In this document: piece by piece, positions 51,191 through 60,140 of the stretch | How positions within the stretch are numbered: the stretch's first letter is position 1 | How the letters are laid out: each line of letters begins with the position of its first letter | Source: Nocardioides eburneiflavus | Lineage (GTDB): Bacteria > Actinomycetota > Actinomycetes > Propionibacteriales > Nocardioidaceae | DNA: 64,000 bases | Direction: 5' to 3' | Assembly: GCF_004785795.1 (NCBI RefSeq) | Contig: NZ_SRRO01000001.1 | Location: 3,968,001 to 4,032,000 of the forward strand | Notes under the pieces: model-generated | What the model saw: only the letters and a program-made list of their open reading frames with translations | What the model was told of the DNA's origin: nothing | Database searches by the model: none | Position numbers and translations under genes: made by a program

Positions 51191-52534
51191 ATGAGCGCCA
51201 CGACCTTCGAGCAGTCCGTGGACCAGGAGCGCCTGCTGGTCACCCGGATCCCCGGCCCCCGGTCCATCGAGCTGATGACTCGCAAGACAGGCGCGGTCGC
51301 CGCCGGGGTTGCGACCACCTTGCCTGTGTTCGCCGTCCGAGCCGGAGGTGGCATCGTCGTCGACGTCGACGGCAACCACCTCATCGACCTCGGCTCCGGC
51401 ATCGCCGTCACGACGGTGGGCAACAGCTCGCCCCGCGTGGTCGAAGCGGTGACCGAGCAGGTGGCCGCGTTCACCCACACGTGCTTCATGGTGACCCCGT
51501 ACGAGGGATACGTCGCCGTAGCCGAAGCCCTCAACCGTCTCACCCCGGGAAGCCACCGCAAGCGCACCGCGCTTTTCAACTCCGGCGCGGAGGCAGTCGA
51601 GAACTCCGTGAAGATTGCTCGCTCATACACCGACCGCCGGGCGGTCGTCGCCTTTGATCACGCCTACCACGGACGCACCAACCTCACCATGGCGATGACG
51701 GCGAAGAACATGCCGTACAAGCACGGATTCGGTCCGTTCGCCAGTGAGGTCTACCGCGCTCCCCTGTCCTATCCGTTCCGTGACCACGGCGTTGATGGCC
51801 ATGCGGCCGCCGCTCGCGCGATCGATGTGATCGAGAAGCAGGTGGGCGCGAGCAACCTGGCTGCCGTCGTCATCGAGCCCATCCAGGGTGAAGGCGGATT
51901 CATCGAGCCCGCCCTCGGGTTCCTGCCTGCCCTCGCCGACTGGTGCCGCGCCAACGGCGTCGTGTTTGTCGCCGACGAGGTGCAGACCGGCTTCGCACGC
52001 ACCGGCGACATGTTTGCGTGTGAGCGCGAGGGCGTCGTGCCGGACCTGATCGTCACCGCCAAGGGCATCGCCGGCGGACTTCCGCTGTCTGCCGTGACTG
52101 GCCGCGCCGAGATCATGGATGCCACCCACGCCGGGGGGCTGGGCGGCACCTACGGCGGCAACCCCCTTGCCTGTGCAGCCGCCCTCGCAACGATCGCGCA
52201 GATCGAGGACGACGGCCTGGTCCAGCGCGCCCGGGACATCGAGGCTCTGATGCTGGAGCGTCTGACCGCGCTGCAGGCGGCCGACAACCGTGTCGGCGAA
52301 GTCCGCGGCCGCGGAGCGATGATCGCCGTCGAGCTGGTCGAGCCGGGAAGCAACACCCCCAACCCCGAACTCGCAAAGTCTGTTGCGGCCGCCGCCCACG
52401 AGCAGGGCGTCATCGTCCTCACCTGCGGCACCCACGGCAACGTGCTGCGCTTCCTTCCGCCCCTGAGCATCAGCGACGACCTCCTGAACGAGGGCCTCGA
52501 CGTGCTCGACGTCGCATTCAGGAACCTCGGATGA
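51191..52534 (+). CDS. gabT: 4-aminobutyrate / 5-aminovalerate aminotransferase
   Basis: A 447-residue class III aminotransferase of the GabT/DavT type. It has FNSGAEAVENSVKIAR, YHGRTNLTMAMTAK, VIEPIQGEGGF, FVADEVQTGFARTG and the PLP Lys in VTAKGIAGGLPLSA. It transfers the amino group of GABA or 5-aminovalerate to 2-oxoglutarate. The next gene, glutamate dehydrogenase, overlaps by four bases and would return 2-oxoglutarate. ATG 51191 gives family length; an upstream frame extends into the LysR gene. Confidence 0.9.
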   Translation: MSATTFEQSVDQERLLVTRIPGPRSIELMTRKTGAVAAGVATTLPVFAVRAGGGIVVDVDGNHLIDLGSGIAVTTVGNSSPRVVEAVTEQVAAFTHTCFMVTPYEGYVAVAEALNRLTPGSHRKRTALFNSGAEAVENSVKIARSYTDRRAVVAFDHAYHGRTNLTMAMTAKNMPYKHGFGPFASEVYRAPLSYPFRDHGVDGHAAAARAIDVIEKQVGASNLAAVVIEPIQGEGGFIEPALGFLPALADWCRANGVVFVADEVQTGFARTGDMFACEREGVVPDLIVTAKGIAGGLPLSAVTGRAEIMDATHAGGLGGTYGGNPLACAAALATIAQIEDDGLVQRARDIEALMLERLTALQAADNRVGEVRGRGAMIAVELVEPGSNTPNPELAKSVAAAAHEQGVIVLTCGTHGNVLRFLPPLSISDDLLNEGLDVLDVAFRNLG

Positions 52535-53802
52535 CATTGACCACCCAAACCCAGCCGACGACGCGCGGGCCGCTCGACGACGCCATCGAACAACTCACCG
52601 AGGCGTGCCACCTCCTCGGGTACGACCACGGAACCCTGGCCATGTTGGCGGCGCCCCGCCGAGAGGTCACCGTCAGCATCCCCCTGCACCGCGACGACGG
52701 CTCGATCGAGGTGCTGACAGGCCACCGAGTCCAGCACAACCTGTCCCGCGGACCTGCCAAGGGAGGGCTGCGCTACAGCCCGCACGTGGACCTCGACGAG
52801 GTGCGCGCCCTGGCCATGTGGATGACCTGGAAGTGCGCCCTGATGGAACTGCCCTATGGCGGTGCCAAGGGCGGGGTCACGATCGACCCGAGCCGCTACT
52901 CCGCACCTGAGCTGGAGCGAGTCACGCGGCGCTACACCACGGAGATCTTGCCGGTCATCGGACCGACGCGAGACATCCCGGCGCCCGACATCGGTACCGA
53001 TGAGCAAACGATGGCTTGGATGATGGACACCTACTCCGTTGCCAAGGGTCACACCGTGCTCGGGACAGTCACCGGGAAGCCAGTGAGCTTGGGTGGGTCC
53101 TTGGGCCGTGCCCTTGCCACGTCACTGGGAGTCGTGCACGTGGCGTTGGCCGCCTTGCGTCACCTGCGGATGGAACCCAAGCATTCGACCGCGGCCGTCC
53201 AGGGTTTCGGCAAGGTCGGACGCGGCGCCACTCGCTTCCTCGCTGACGCCGGCGTCCAGGTGCTTGGTGTGAGCGACGAGCACGGAGCCGTATGGAATCC
53301 CGACGGTCTCGACGTGCAAGCTCTTGAGAAGCATGTAGACCTCACGGGCAGCGTGACCGGCTTCCCCACGGCAACCGCCATCGACAACGACACGCTCCTC
53401 ACTCTCGACGTCGACGTGCTCGTCCCCGCCGCCGTGGAGGGTGTCCTGCATGCCGGCAACGCGGGATCAGTGCGCGCCCGAATAGTCGTCGAGGGCGCCA
53501 ACGGACCCACCACCACCGACGCGGACCGCATCTTCGCGGACCGAGACATCCTCGTCATCCCCGACATCCTCGCCAACGCTGGCGGAGTCGTCGTGTCGTA
53601 CTTCGAATGGGTGCAAGCCAACCAGGCCTACTGGTGGAGTCAGGCTGAGGTCGAGTCGCGACTGGCCGACCGGATGGCTGCCGCATGGCAACAAGTACTC
53701 GCCGAGGCAGCCGAACGCCGACTCCCCTTGCGTACCGCAGCTACCTGCCTCGCTGTCCGTCGTGTCGCCGAGGCCCACCGACAGAGAGGGCTGTACCCGT
53801 GA
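52531..53802 (+). CDS. Glutamate dehydrogenase (Glu/Leu/Phe/Val family)
   Basis: A 423-residue dehydrogenase. The substrate domain shows VQHNLSRGPAKGGLRYSP and the catalytic Lys region MELPYGGAKGGV; the nucleotide domain shows VQGFGKVGRGATRF. ANAGGVVVSYFEWVQ matches glutamate dehydrogenases. It deaminates glutamate produced by the preceding aminotransferase. Both junctions overlap (ATGA upstream, GTGA downstream), indicating a tight operon. Confidence 0.93.
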   Translation: MTLTTQTQPTTRGPLDDAIEQLTEACHLLGYDHGTLAMLAAPRREVTVSIPLHRDDGSIEVLTGHRVQHNLSRGPAKGGLRYSPHVDLDEVRALAMWMTWKCALMELPYGGAKGGVTIDPSRYSAPELERVTRRYTTEILPVIGPTRDIPAPDIGTDEQTMAWMMDTYSVAKGHTVLGTVTGKPVSLGGSLGRALATSLGVVHVALAALRHLRMEPKHSTAAVQGFGKVGRGATRFLADAGVQVLGVSDEHGAVWNPDGLDVQALEKHVDLTGSVTGFPTATAIDNDTLLTLDVDVLVPAAVEGVLHAGNAGSVRARIVVEGANGPTTTDADRIFADRDILVIPDILANAGGVVVSYFEWVQANQAYWWSQAEVESRLADRMAAAWQQVLAEAAERRLPLRTAATCLAVRRVAEAHRQRGLYP

Positions 53803-55202
53803 CCAACCCCACCCCTTCCGCGCCTACCTTCACGGTGGAGGATCCCGCCACGCTGGAAGTCATCGAAACCGTGCCAGACAACGGCATCGAGGAGGCTGCT
53901 GCTGCAGTCGACCGGGCCGACGCAGCCTTCACCGGTTGGTCCCGAACCTCCCCGCGCCACCGTTCCGACGTGCTCCGCCGGGCGTTTGAGCTGATGCTTC
54001 GCGACAGGGACGAGCTCGCGGCGTTGATCGCCCGCGAGAACGGGAAGTCCCTTGCAGACTCCGCCGCAGAGGTCGTCTACGCAGCAGAGTTCTTCCGATG
54101 GTTCTCCGAGGAAGCCGTCCGCCCCGGAGGTGACTACGGCCAGGCGCCGGCGGGTGGCTCGCGGACCTTGGTGTCACACCGACCCGTGGGCGTGGCGGCA
54201 CTCGTCACGCCATGGAACTTCCCGGCTGCGATGGCTACTCGCAAGATCGCACCAGCGCTGGCCGCAGGGTGCACCGTCGTCCTCAAGCCCGCGGCAGAGA
54301 CTCCCTTGACTGCTCTCGCGGTCGCGCGGCTGCTCATCGAGGCGGGCGTCCCGGACGGGGTCGTCGAGGTTGTCACCACGACCGACGCTCCCGCGGTGGT
54401 GACCACTTGGTTGCTGGACCCTCGGGTGCGCAAGGTCTCATTCACCGGCTCGACCGGCGTGGGCCGCGCGTTGCTGCACCAAGCAGCTGACCGCGTACTG
54501 AACGCGTCCATGGAACTGGGAGGAAACGCACCAGTGGTCATCACCGCAGATGCTGACATCGAGGCGGCAGTGGCCGGGACGATGGTCGCCAAGTTCCGCA
54601 ACGGAGGGCAGGCCTGCACCGCAGCCAACCGCATCTACGTGCACGATGATGTTGCCGACGAGTTCATCGCCAGGTTTGGAGCCGAGGTGGAGAAGCTCGC
54701 GGTTGGCCCAGCTGTCGACGGGGGCACCATCGGCCCGCTGATCACCTCGGCGGCCTTGGAGCGGATCACCCGCTCGGTTGACCAAGCCGTCGCTGAGGGT
54801 GCCCGGATCTCTCACCGCGCCGAGACACCCGACGCCGCCGGCTACTTCTACGCGCCCACCGTTCTCACCGACGTGAACCCCGACGCCGCGATCCTGCGCG
54901 ACGAGATCTTCGGACCGGTCGCGCCTGTTGTGCTGTGGCACGACGAGGACGAACTGCTCCGCCAGGTCAATGACACCGACTACGGCCTGGCCGCATACGT
55001 CTTCTCTGGCGACGTGGCCCAGGCGATGCGTCTCGGTGAGCGCATCGAGGCGGGCATGGTCGGAATCAACCGCGGCATCGTCTCGGACCCATCTGCCCCC
55101 TTCGGTGGCATGAAGCAGAGTGGCCTGGGACGCGAAGGGGCGCGCGAAGGACTCCGCGAGTTCCAAGAAACGCAGTACCTCACCGTTGACTGGACTTCGT
55201 AG
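53799..55202 (+). CDS. Succinate/glutarate-semialdehyde dehydrogenase
   Basis: A 467-residue ALDH of the GabD/DavD group. Motifs are ALVTPWNFPAAMATRKIAPALAAGCTVVLKPA, FTGSTGVGRALL, catalytic Glu in MELGGNAPVV, Cys in NGGQACTAANR and the end SGLGREGAREGLREF. It oxidises succinate or glutarate semialdehyde from the GabT-type reaction. The GTG start at 53799 overlaps the glutamate dehydrogenase stop. Confidence 0.92.
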   Translation: MTNPTPSAPTFTVEDPATLEVIETVPDNGIEEAAAAVDRADAAFTGWSRTSPRHRSDVLRRAFELMLRDRDELAALIARENGKSLADSAAEVVYAAEFFRWFSEEAVRPGGDYGQAPAGGSRTLVSHRPVGVAALVTPWNFPAAMATRKIAPALAAGCTVVLKPAAETPLTALAVARLLIEAGVPDGVVEVVTTTDAPAVVTTWLLDPRVRKVSFTGSTGVGRALLHQAADRVLNASMELGGNAPVVITADADIEAAVAGTMVAKFRNGGQACTAANRIYVHDDVADEFIARFGAEVEKLAVGPAVDGGTIGPLITSAALERITRSVDQAVAEGARISHRAETPDAAGYFYAPTVLTDVNPDAAILRDEIFGPVAPVVLWHDEDELLRQVNDTDYGLAAYVFSGDVAQAMRLGERIEAGMVGINRGIVSDPSAPFGGMKQSGLGREGAREGLREFQETQYLTVDWTS

Positions 55203-55240
55203 GGGCGCATCGTCTACCGACTTGGGAGTACCTTCGCCAC

Positions 55241-56269
55241 GTGTCGGCAACCGGGAGACGGGCAACGATCAAGGACGTTGCGGCACGTGCGGGGGTCTCT
55301 CGCACCACCGTCTCGGCTGCACTGAACGGCAAGGGCAACCTCAACGCAGGCACGGTCGCTCGAGTGCGAGAAGTCGCTGCGGAACTTGGGTATGAACCGA
55401 ACGCCCTTGCGCGGGGCCTGCGCCAATCACGCCTAGGCGTCATCGCGCTCGTCATTCGTCCGCTTGACGATGTCGACACCCGCACTCTCGAAGGCGTCGA
55501 CTACTTCCTCCGCTTCGCGGGCGCAGCAGCGCTCAGCGCACTGGAGCATGGATATGCCCTGCTGCTGGTGTCCGACCCGACCAGAGGGGACGCACCCTCA
55601 TCGTCCCTGGCCGCCGACGGATACATCGTTGACACGCCCCTCGACGGCGACATCCTTGTCGACCTGCTCCGTCGTCGTGGAACCCCCTTCGTCGCCGTGG
55701 GCGTCGCGCCCGAGCGAACACCACCGTTCCCCGCGGTCACGCATGATGTCGCCTCAGACACCGAGCTGGTGCTCTCGCATCTTGCCGACTGCGGCGCAAG
55801 ACGGATCACGTTGATCACCGGGACCGACAGGAATGACTGGAACGCGGTCGCGGCAGCCAGCTATCGTGCCTGGACGAAACAGCACGACTTCCCGGTGGAC
55901 GTCGTTGCCCTCAACGAAGCAACTGGTGTCATCGGTGGTCACGAGGCTGGTTTGACGCTCCTCGAGAGCGACGCGAGGCCAGACGCGGTCTACTGTCTGA
56001 CAGCACACCACGCCGCAGGTCTGGCTCAAGCAGCACAAGAACGAGGGCTGAACGTTCCTCGAGACTTGCAAATCGTCGCGGGATCAGACGCAGAGGTGTG
56101 TCGCACCTTCAATCCCACCATTAGCGCACTGAATCTCCACCCAGAAGCCAGCGCCCGCCTCGCAGCCGACCTCCTGGTCGGCTTGCTGACCGACCACCCA
56201 CCTTCTTGGCCGGTGGCGGGGCCGCCGAACACGTTGGAGGTGCGGGGGTCTTCACGCGTGCGCACGTAG
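55241..56269 (+). CDS. LacI-family transcriptional regulator, paralogue of the 32.9-kb protein
   Basis: A 342-residue repressor with HTH RATIKDVAARAGVSRTTVSAALNGKG, hinge PNALARGLRQSR and a ligand domain. By eye more than half of all positions match the LacI protein at 32956-34008, so they arose by duplication and may sense related amines. It follows the semialdehyde dehydrogenase by 38 bases and is probably co-transcribed. The start is GTG. Confidence 0.92.
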   Translation: MSATGRRATIKDVAARAGVSRTTVSAALNGKGNLNAGTVARVREVAAELGYEPNALARGLRQSRLGVIALVIRPLDDVDTRTLEGVDYFLRFAGAAALSALEHGYALLLVSDPTRGDAPSSSLAADGYIVDTPLDGDILVDLLRRRGTPFVAVGVAPERTPPFPAVTHDVASDTELVLSHLADCGARRITLITGTDRNDWNAVAAASYRAWTKQHDFPVDVVALNEATGVIGGHEAGLTLLESDARPDAVYCLTAHHAAGLAQAAQERGLNVPRDLQIVAGSDAEVCRTFNPTISALNLHPEASARLAADLLVGLLTDHPPSWPVAGPPNTLEVRGSSRVRT

Positions 56270-56292
56270 CCGTTTGGGCGGCTGCCCAACGG
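56270..56292 (+). terminator. Stem-loop after the LacI gene
   Basis: CCGTTTGGGC pairs with GCCCAACGG (one bulged T) around a short loop, directly after the stop codon. It likely ends the gabT operon; the converging amidohydrolase gene stops at 56375. Confidence 0.6.
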
Positions 56293-56374
56293 GGCCTGCG
56301 CGGCCGGGAGCGCGGCCGATAGTGACATCGCGCGAGCGAAGCCTGAGGGGGCTGACGGCGGCGCTCGCAGGCAT

Positions 56375-57952
56375 TCAGTCGCCTCGGTGGGTCACCAGTC
56401 CGGCGCTGACGGTGAGTCGGACAGGTGCCTCGGCCAGTTCGTCGGCAGGGGCCTCGACTGGGTCGACGTTGAACGCCGTCAGATCGGCACGGCATCCCAC
56501 GGCGATCCGGCCAGCGTCGCGTGACCCGTCGGCGTATGCCGCGTGGCTGGTCATGCCCTCGAGCGCCATCAGGCCGGTCAATGCTTGCGCAGGCGCGACA
56601 GGCTCGTCGGTGGTGCCCGGCGGACGACGTAGCCGAGCCTGGGCGAGGACCGTGCGCGCGTCGTACGTAGCTATCGGCCAGTCGGAGCCGAGCACGAGGT
56701 AGCCGCCGGCGTCGCGGATGTCGCGGCATGCCCACGCGCGCCGGGCCCGTTCCACACCAAGCCGCGTCGACCACTCGTCGCTGTGGTCGGCCTTCGTGAA
56801 CCCGGCGTGCACCGGTTGCATGGACGAGACCAGCCCGGAGCGAACCAGACGCGGCACCAGCTCCCTTGGCAGGGTCTCCAGGTGTTCGATGCGGTGTCGG
56901 ATCCCGCTCGTCTCCACGTGCTCGAGCGCCTCGATCACGTGCCGCACCGCGGCGTCCCCGATCGCGTGAGTGACCGTTTGCACGCGGGCGTCCGCAAGGT
57001 GCTGCACAGTCTTCGTGTATGCGGCGGGGTCACGCCAGAAGGCCTCGGTCCCGGCGCCGTGACAGTCTGGGTGCTCCAGCCAGGCCGTGCCGCCCTCGAC
57101 GGTGCCGTCGATGAAGAACTTCACTGCCTCGACAACCCAACGGCGACCGCGGCGACCCTGCACCGCGAGCACGGACTCGACGTCGTCGCCGGGCATGCAC
57201 CAAGGGGCGACGCGTAGTCGCAGCGGCAGCTCGGCCGACTCCTCATAACCCGCAAAGAGCTCGAGCGCCCCCGCCTCCGCGTCCATGACGCAGCCGCCGG
57301 TCAGGCCGGTCGCCGCCATGGCATCGAGTGATGCGCCGAGGCGATCGCGCAGCAGCGAGTCCGGCAGCGCCGGCATGACATCCTGGACCAGCGCCATCGC
57401 GGCGTGCTCGAGCAGCATGCCGGTCGGCGCACCCGTCACGTCGCAGATGACCTCGGAGCGCTGCTCAAAGGCTCTCGGACCGCTGACGCCGGCCACGCGA
57501 AGCGCCTCCGCGCTCGCCAGGGCTGAGTGGCCGTCGTACAGGCGGACGAAGACGGGTCGGCCCGGCAGCACCTCTTCCAAGACAGCGTTGGTGGGTGGTG
57601 CGCCAGCGAACACATTGTGGTCCAGCCCCCAGCCGACCACCCAACCGTCGGTGTCCGGCGCCGCCTTCGCGAGCGATCGGCGTAGGTCGCCGAGGTCCCG
57701 GCAGCCGGTCAGGTCGGCGCCGTAGAAGGTCGCTGCCCCGAAGAGCGGGTGCATGTGCCCATCCACGAGCCCCGGCGTGGTGACCGCGCCACCGAGGTCG
57801 ATGACCTCCGTGCCCGCGCCACGCAGCTCGAGCGCCTCGTCGTCGAGGGCGACGATCCGGTCGCCCGACACGGCGACGGCGTGTGCCGTCGGCCGCGCAG
57901 GGTCGAGCGTCCGGACGGTGGTGTCGACGACCAGTAGGTCAGCGACGCTCAT
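56375..57952 (-). CDS. YtcJ-like amidohydrolase
   Basis: A 525-residue metal-dependent hydrolase of the same family as 27011-28630. The metal motif is VDGHMHPLFG, later His residues are in THAIGDAA and RHRIEHLETLP, and the Asp is in LGSDWPI. It may split an amide from a compound imported by the co-transcribed APC permease. ATG 57952 overlaps the permease stop; the longer frame upstream is inside the permease gene and was rejected. Confidence 0.88.
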   Translation of the reverse strand: MSVADLLVVDTTVRTLDPARPTAHAVAVSGDRIVALDDEALELRGAGTEVIDLGGAVTTPGLVDGHMHPLFGAATFYGADLTGCRDLGDLRRSLAKAAPDTDGWVVGWGLDHNVFAGAPPTNAVLEEVLPGRPVFVRLYDGHSALASAEALRVAGVSGPRAFEQRSEVICDVTGAPTGMLLEHAAMALVQDVMPALPDSLLRDRLGASLDAMAATGLTGGCVMDAEAGALELFAGYEESAELPLRLRVAPWCMPGDDVESVLAVQGRRGRRWVVEAVKFFIDGTVEGGTAWLEHPDCHGAGTEAFWRDPAAYTKTVQHLADARVQTVTHAIGDAAVRHVIEALEHVETSGIRHRIEHLETLPRELVPRLVRSGLVSSMQPVHAGFTKADHSDEWSTRLGVERARRAWACRDIRDAGGYLVLGSDWPIATYDARTVLAQARLRRPPGTTDEPVAPAQALTGLMALEGMTSHAAYADGSRDAGRIAVGCRADLTAFNVDPVEAPADELAEAPVRLTVSAGLVTHRGD

Positions 57953-59415
57953 GACACCTGCGCCGTCTCGCAGGCGGCGGCAACGGAGTCGAAGACGTCC
58001 CGCCGGTTGCGACGCAGCCAGAGCGCCCAAGCGAAGCCGATCACACAGGTGACCGGGATGGTCAGCAGGAGAACCTGGTTGACCAGACCGGTGGTGCCGG
58101 TGAGGAACGAGATGTTCCTGGCGGCCAGAACACAGGCGACGATCATCAGGACGGCCGACATGATCGGAGCAACGACCGTGCTCCACACCTTTTCCGAAGT
58201 CCCGCGCCGGCGGAAGAAGACCACCACCGAGATCGCGGCGGCGACCTGCAGGAGCAGGATGCCGAAGATGCCGGGGGTGTTCACCCAGATCAGGAGCTGC
58301 GAGTAGGGGTCCGCCTTCGCCACCGCGAATCCGGCGACGATGACCAAGGCCAGCATCGTCTGCGCCGCGCCGGCGACGTACGGCGAGCGGGTGCGCGAGT
58401 GGGTGTTGGCAAGCGCCCTGGGCAGCAAGCCCTCCTCGGAGATGGCCACGGCGTAGCGGGTCACCGCATTGTGGAACGCGACCAGGCTGGCAACGACGCT
58501 GGTCGCGATGAGCAGGTGCATCGCGGTGGTGAACCAGCTGCCGACATAGGTCTCGCCTGCGACGAAGAACATGCCGACGCCCGTCTCCGTGGCCGCGCCG
58601 ACGGCGCCGCTGGCGCCGAAAGCCTGGACGATCGCCCAGACGATGAAGGCGTAGGTGCCAGCGAGCACGGCTACGGCGACGTACGTCGCGCGCGGGATCG
58701 TGCGACGGGGGTTGCGCGTCTCGGAGCGGTAGATCACGGTGGCCTCGAACCCCATGAAGGCCGCGAAGGCGGTCGGAAGGATGACCGTCATCGGCGAGAC
58801 GAACATGTTCGACGGCGCGAAGGAGTCCAAGCCGAGGCCCTCGCTCGAACCGCCCTGGACCACGACCGCCACGGCAAGGATGAGGAGCAAGGCGGTCTCC
58901 GCGGTGAGCAGGATGGCAAGGAACTTCGCTCCGAAGTCCACCGTGCGGAACCCGACGTACCAGACGATCAGAATGCAGCCGATGGCGTAGACCCACCACG
59001 GTGCGTCGATGCCGAAGACCTCGGCGAACGTGCCCTGGATGGCGACGCCCGCGAGTCCATACACGCCGATCTGCAGGGCGTTGTAGGAGACGAGTGCGAC
59101 CAGCGCCGCGATGACGCCGGCCGTCCGGCCCAGTCCGACCGCGATGTAGGAGTAGAACGCGCCCGCGTTGTCGAGGTGCCGCGACATGGTGGTGAAGCCG
59201 ACTGCGAAGATCGCGAGCGTGACGCCTGCGAAGACGTATGCCGCAGGGGCGCCGATGCCGCCGATCATGATCGCGAGGGGCGCGACGCCCACCATCACCA
59301 TGAGAGGCGCCGCAGCCGCGACGACGATGAAGACGAGATCGCTGGTGCCGAGTGCGTTGGGCTTCAAGCCCCGCGCGGGCGCACCTTCCGCGGTCGACGG
59401 CGTGGTGGTTGACAT
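57949..59415 (-). CDS. APC-superfamily amino acid/amine permease
   Basis: A 488-residue membrane protein with about 12 hydrophobic helices. The first helices (DLVFIVVAAAAPLMVMVGVAPLA, then GAPAAYVFAGVTLAIFAVGF) and FAAFMGFEATVIYRSETRNPRRTIPRATY are typical of AA_permease_2 transporters. It imports an amino acid or amine by proton exchange. ATG 59415 is placed five bases after AGGAG. It is divergent from the TetR gene at 59499. Confidence 0.9.
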   Translation of the reverse strand: MSTTTPSTAEGAPARGLKPNALGTSDLVFIVVAAAAPLMVMVGVAPLAIMIGGIGAPAAYVFAGVTLAIFAVGFTTMSRHLDNAGAFYSYIAVGLGRTAGVIAALVALVSYNALQIGVYGLAGVAIQGTFAEVFGIDAPWWVYAIGCILIVWYVGFRTVDFGAKFLAILLTAETALLLILAVAVVVQGGSSEGLGLDSFAPSNMFVSPMTVILPTAFAAFMGFEATVIYRSETRNPRRTIPRATYVAVAVLAGTYAFIVWAIVQAFGASGAVGAATETGVGMFFVAGETYVGSWFTTAMHLLIATSVVASLVAFHNAVTRYAVAISEEGLLPRALANTHSRTRSPYVAGAAQTMLALVIVAGFAVAKADPYSQLLIWVNTPGIFGILLLQVAAAISVVVFFRRRGTSEKVWSTVVAPIMSAVLMIVACVLAARNISFLTGTTGLVNQVLLLTIPVTCVIGFAWALWLRRNRRDVFDSVAAACETAQVS

Positions 59416-59428
59416 CACTGCTCCTTTA

Positions 59429-59454
59429 TCGAAACCGATTAGATTTAGGTTCGA
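59429..59454. promoter_or_regulatory. Imperfect inverted repeat in divergent promoter
   Basis: TCGAAACC (59429-59436) and GGTTCGA (59448-59454) face each other across 11 A/T-rich bases, between the permease and TetR starts. It is a plausible TetR operator but has a one-base asymmetry. Confidence 0.4.
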
Positions 59455-59498
59455 CGGTTAGGGTAGTCACAGATCACATCCAAAGGGAAGAGGTTCTC

Positions 59499-60140
59499 GT
59501 GACCCAGATCACCCAGCGACGGGCTGGGCGCCCGCGAAAGGCCGTGCTCGATCGCGCCCGGATCGGCCAAGCAGCGCTCGACCTCGTCGATGAGACGGGA
59601 GACTTCACCCTGCCGGCACTGGCCCGCAGCCTCGGCGTACAACCTGCGTCTCTCTACCACCACGTCGACGGTCGGTCCGGTGTCGTCGAACTACTGCGTG
59701 AACAGGTTGCGGAGGCGATGGACCCGACTGCTCTCGATGACGAGCCCTGGGATGTGGCACTCGCAGGCTTCTTCCGTTCATACCGCGCGGTGTTCGCGGC
59801 CCATCCCCGCGTCGTCCCGCTGTTGACCACCGCGACAGTGCGCTCCGCCCGCGTCATAGAGGCTTATGACCGAATGGTCGCCCGGCTCGGGGACGCGGGT
59901 ATCCCGGCCACCAAGGCGATGCGGATCCTGACTGCGCTCGACAACTTCGTGATCGGGGCCGCACTCGACCTGGCCGCGCCGGAGGTCATGTGGGAAGTAC
60001 CCGAGGGCGTCGAGGCACCCGCTCTTTCCGCAGCCCTCGCGGCGCAGCCGTCGAACCGCCGGCGCGCGGACGAGGCATTCGAGGAGGGACTCACACGCCT
60101 CCTCGACTCAGTTGCCCACGAATTCGGCGTATCGCAGTGA
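59499..60140 (+). CDS. TetR-family transcriptional regulator
   Basis: A 213-residue regulator. The HTH domain (ARIGQAALDLVDETGDFTLPALARSLGVQPASLYHHV) is followed by a TetR_C_1-like domain (AVFAAHPRVVPLLT), as in Tn10 TetR-like repressors. GTG 59499 follows GGGAAGAGG. It is divergent from the APC permease-amidohydrolase operon and overlaps the serine hydrolase gene by four bases (GTGA). Confidence 0.9.
   Translation: MTQITQRRAGRPRKAVLDRARIGQAALDLVDETGDFTLPALARSLGVQPASLYHHVDGRSGVVELLREQVAEAMDPTALDDEPWDVALAGFFRSYRAVFAAHPRVVPLLTTATVRSARVIEAYDRMVARLGDAGIPATKAMRILTALDNFVIGAALDLAAPEVMWEVPEGVEAPALSAALAAQPSNRRRADEAFEEGLTRLLDSVAHEFGVSQ

Noticed and set aside
57953..58999. A 350-residue N-terminal extension of the amidohydrolase at 56375
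   Set aside because: It overlaps the APC permease out of frame and lacks motifs. The ATG at 57952 overlaps the permease stop, as expected in an operon.
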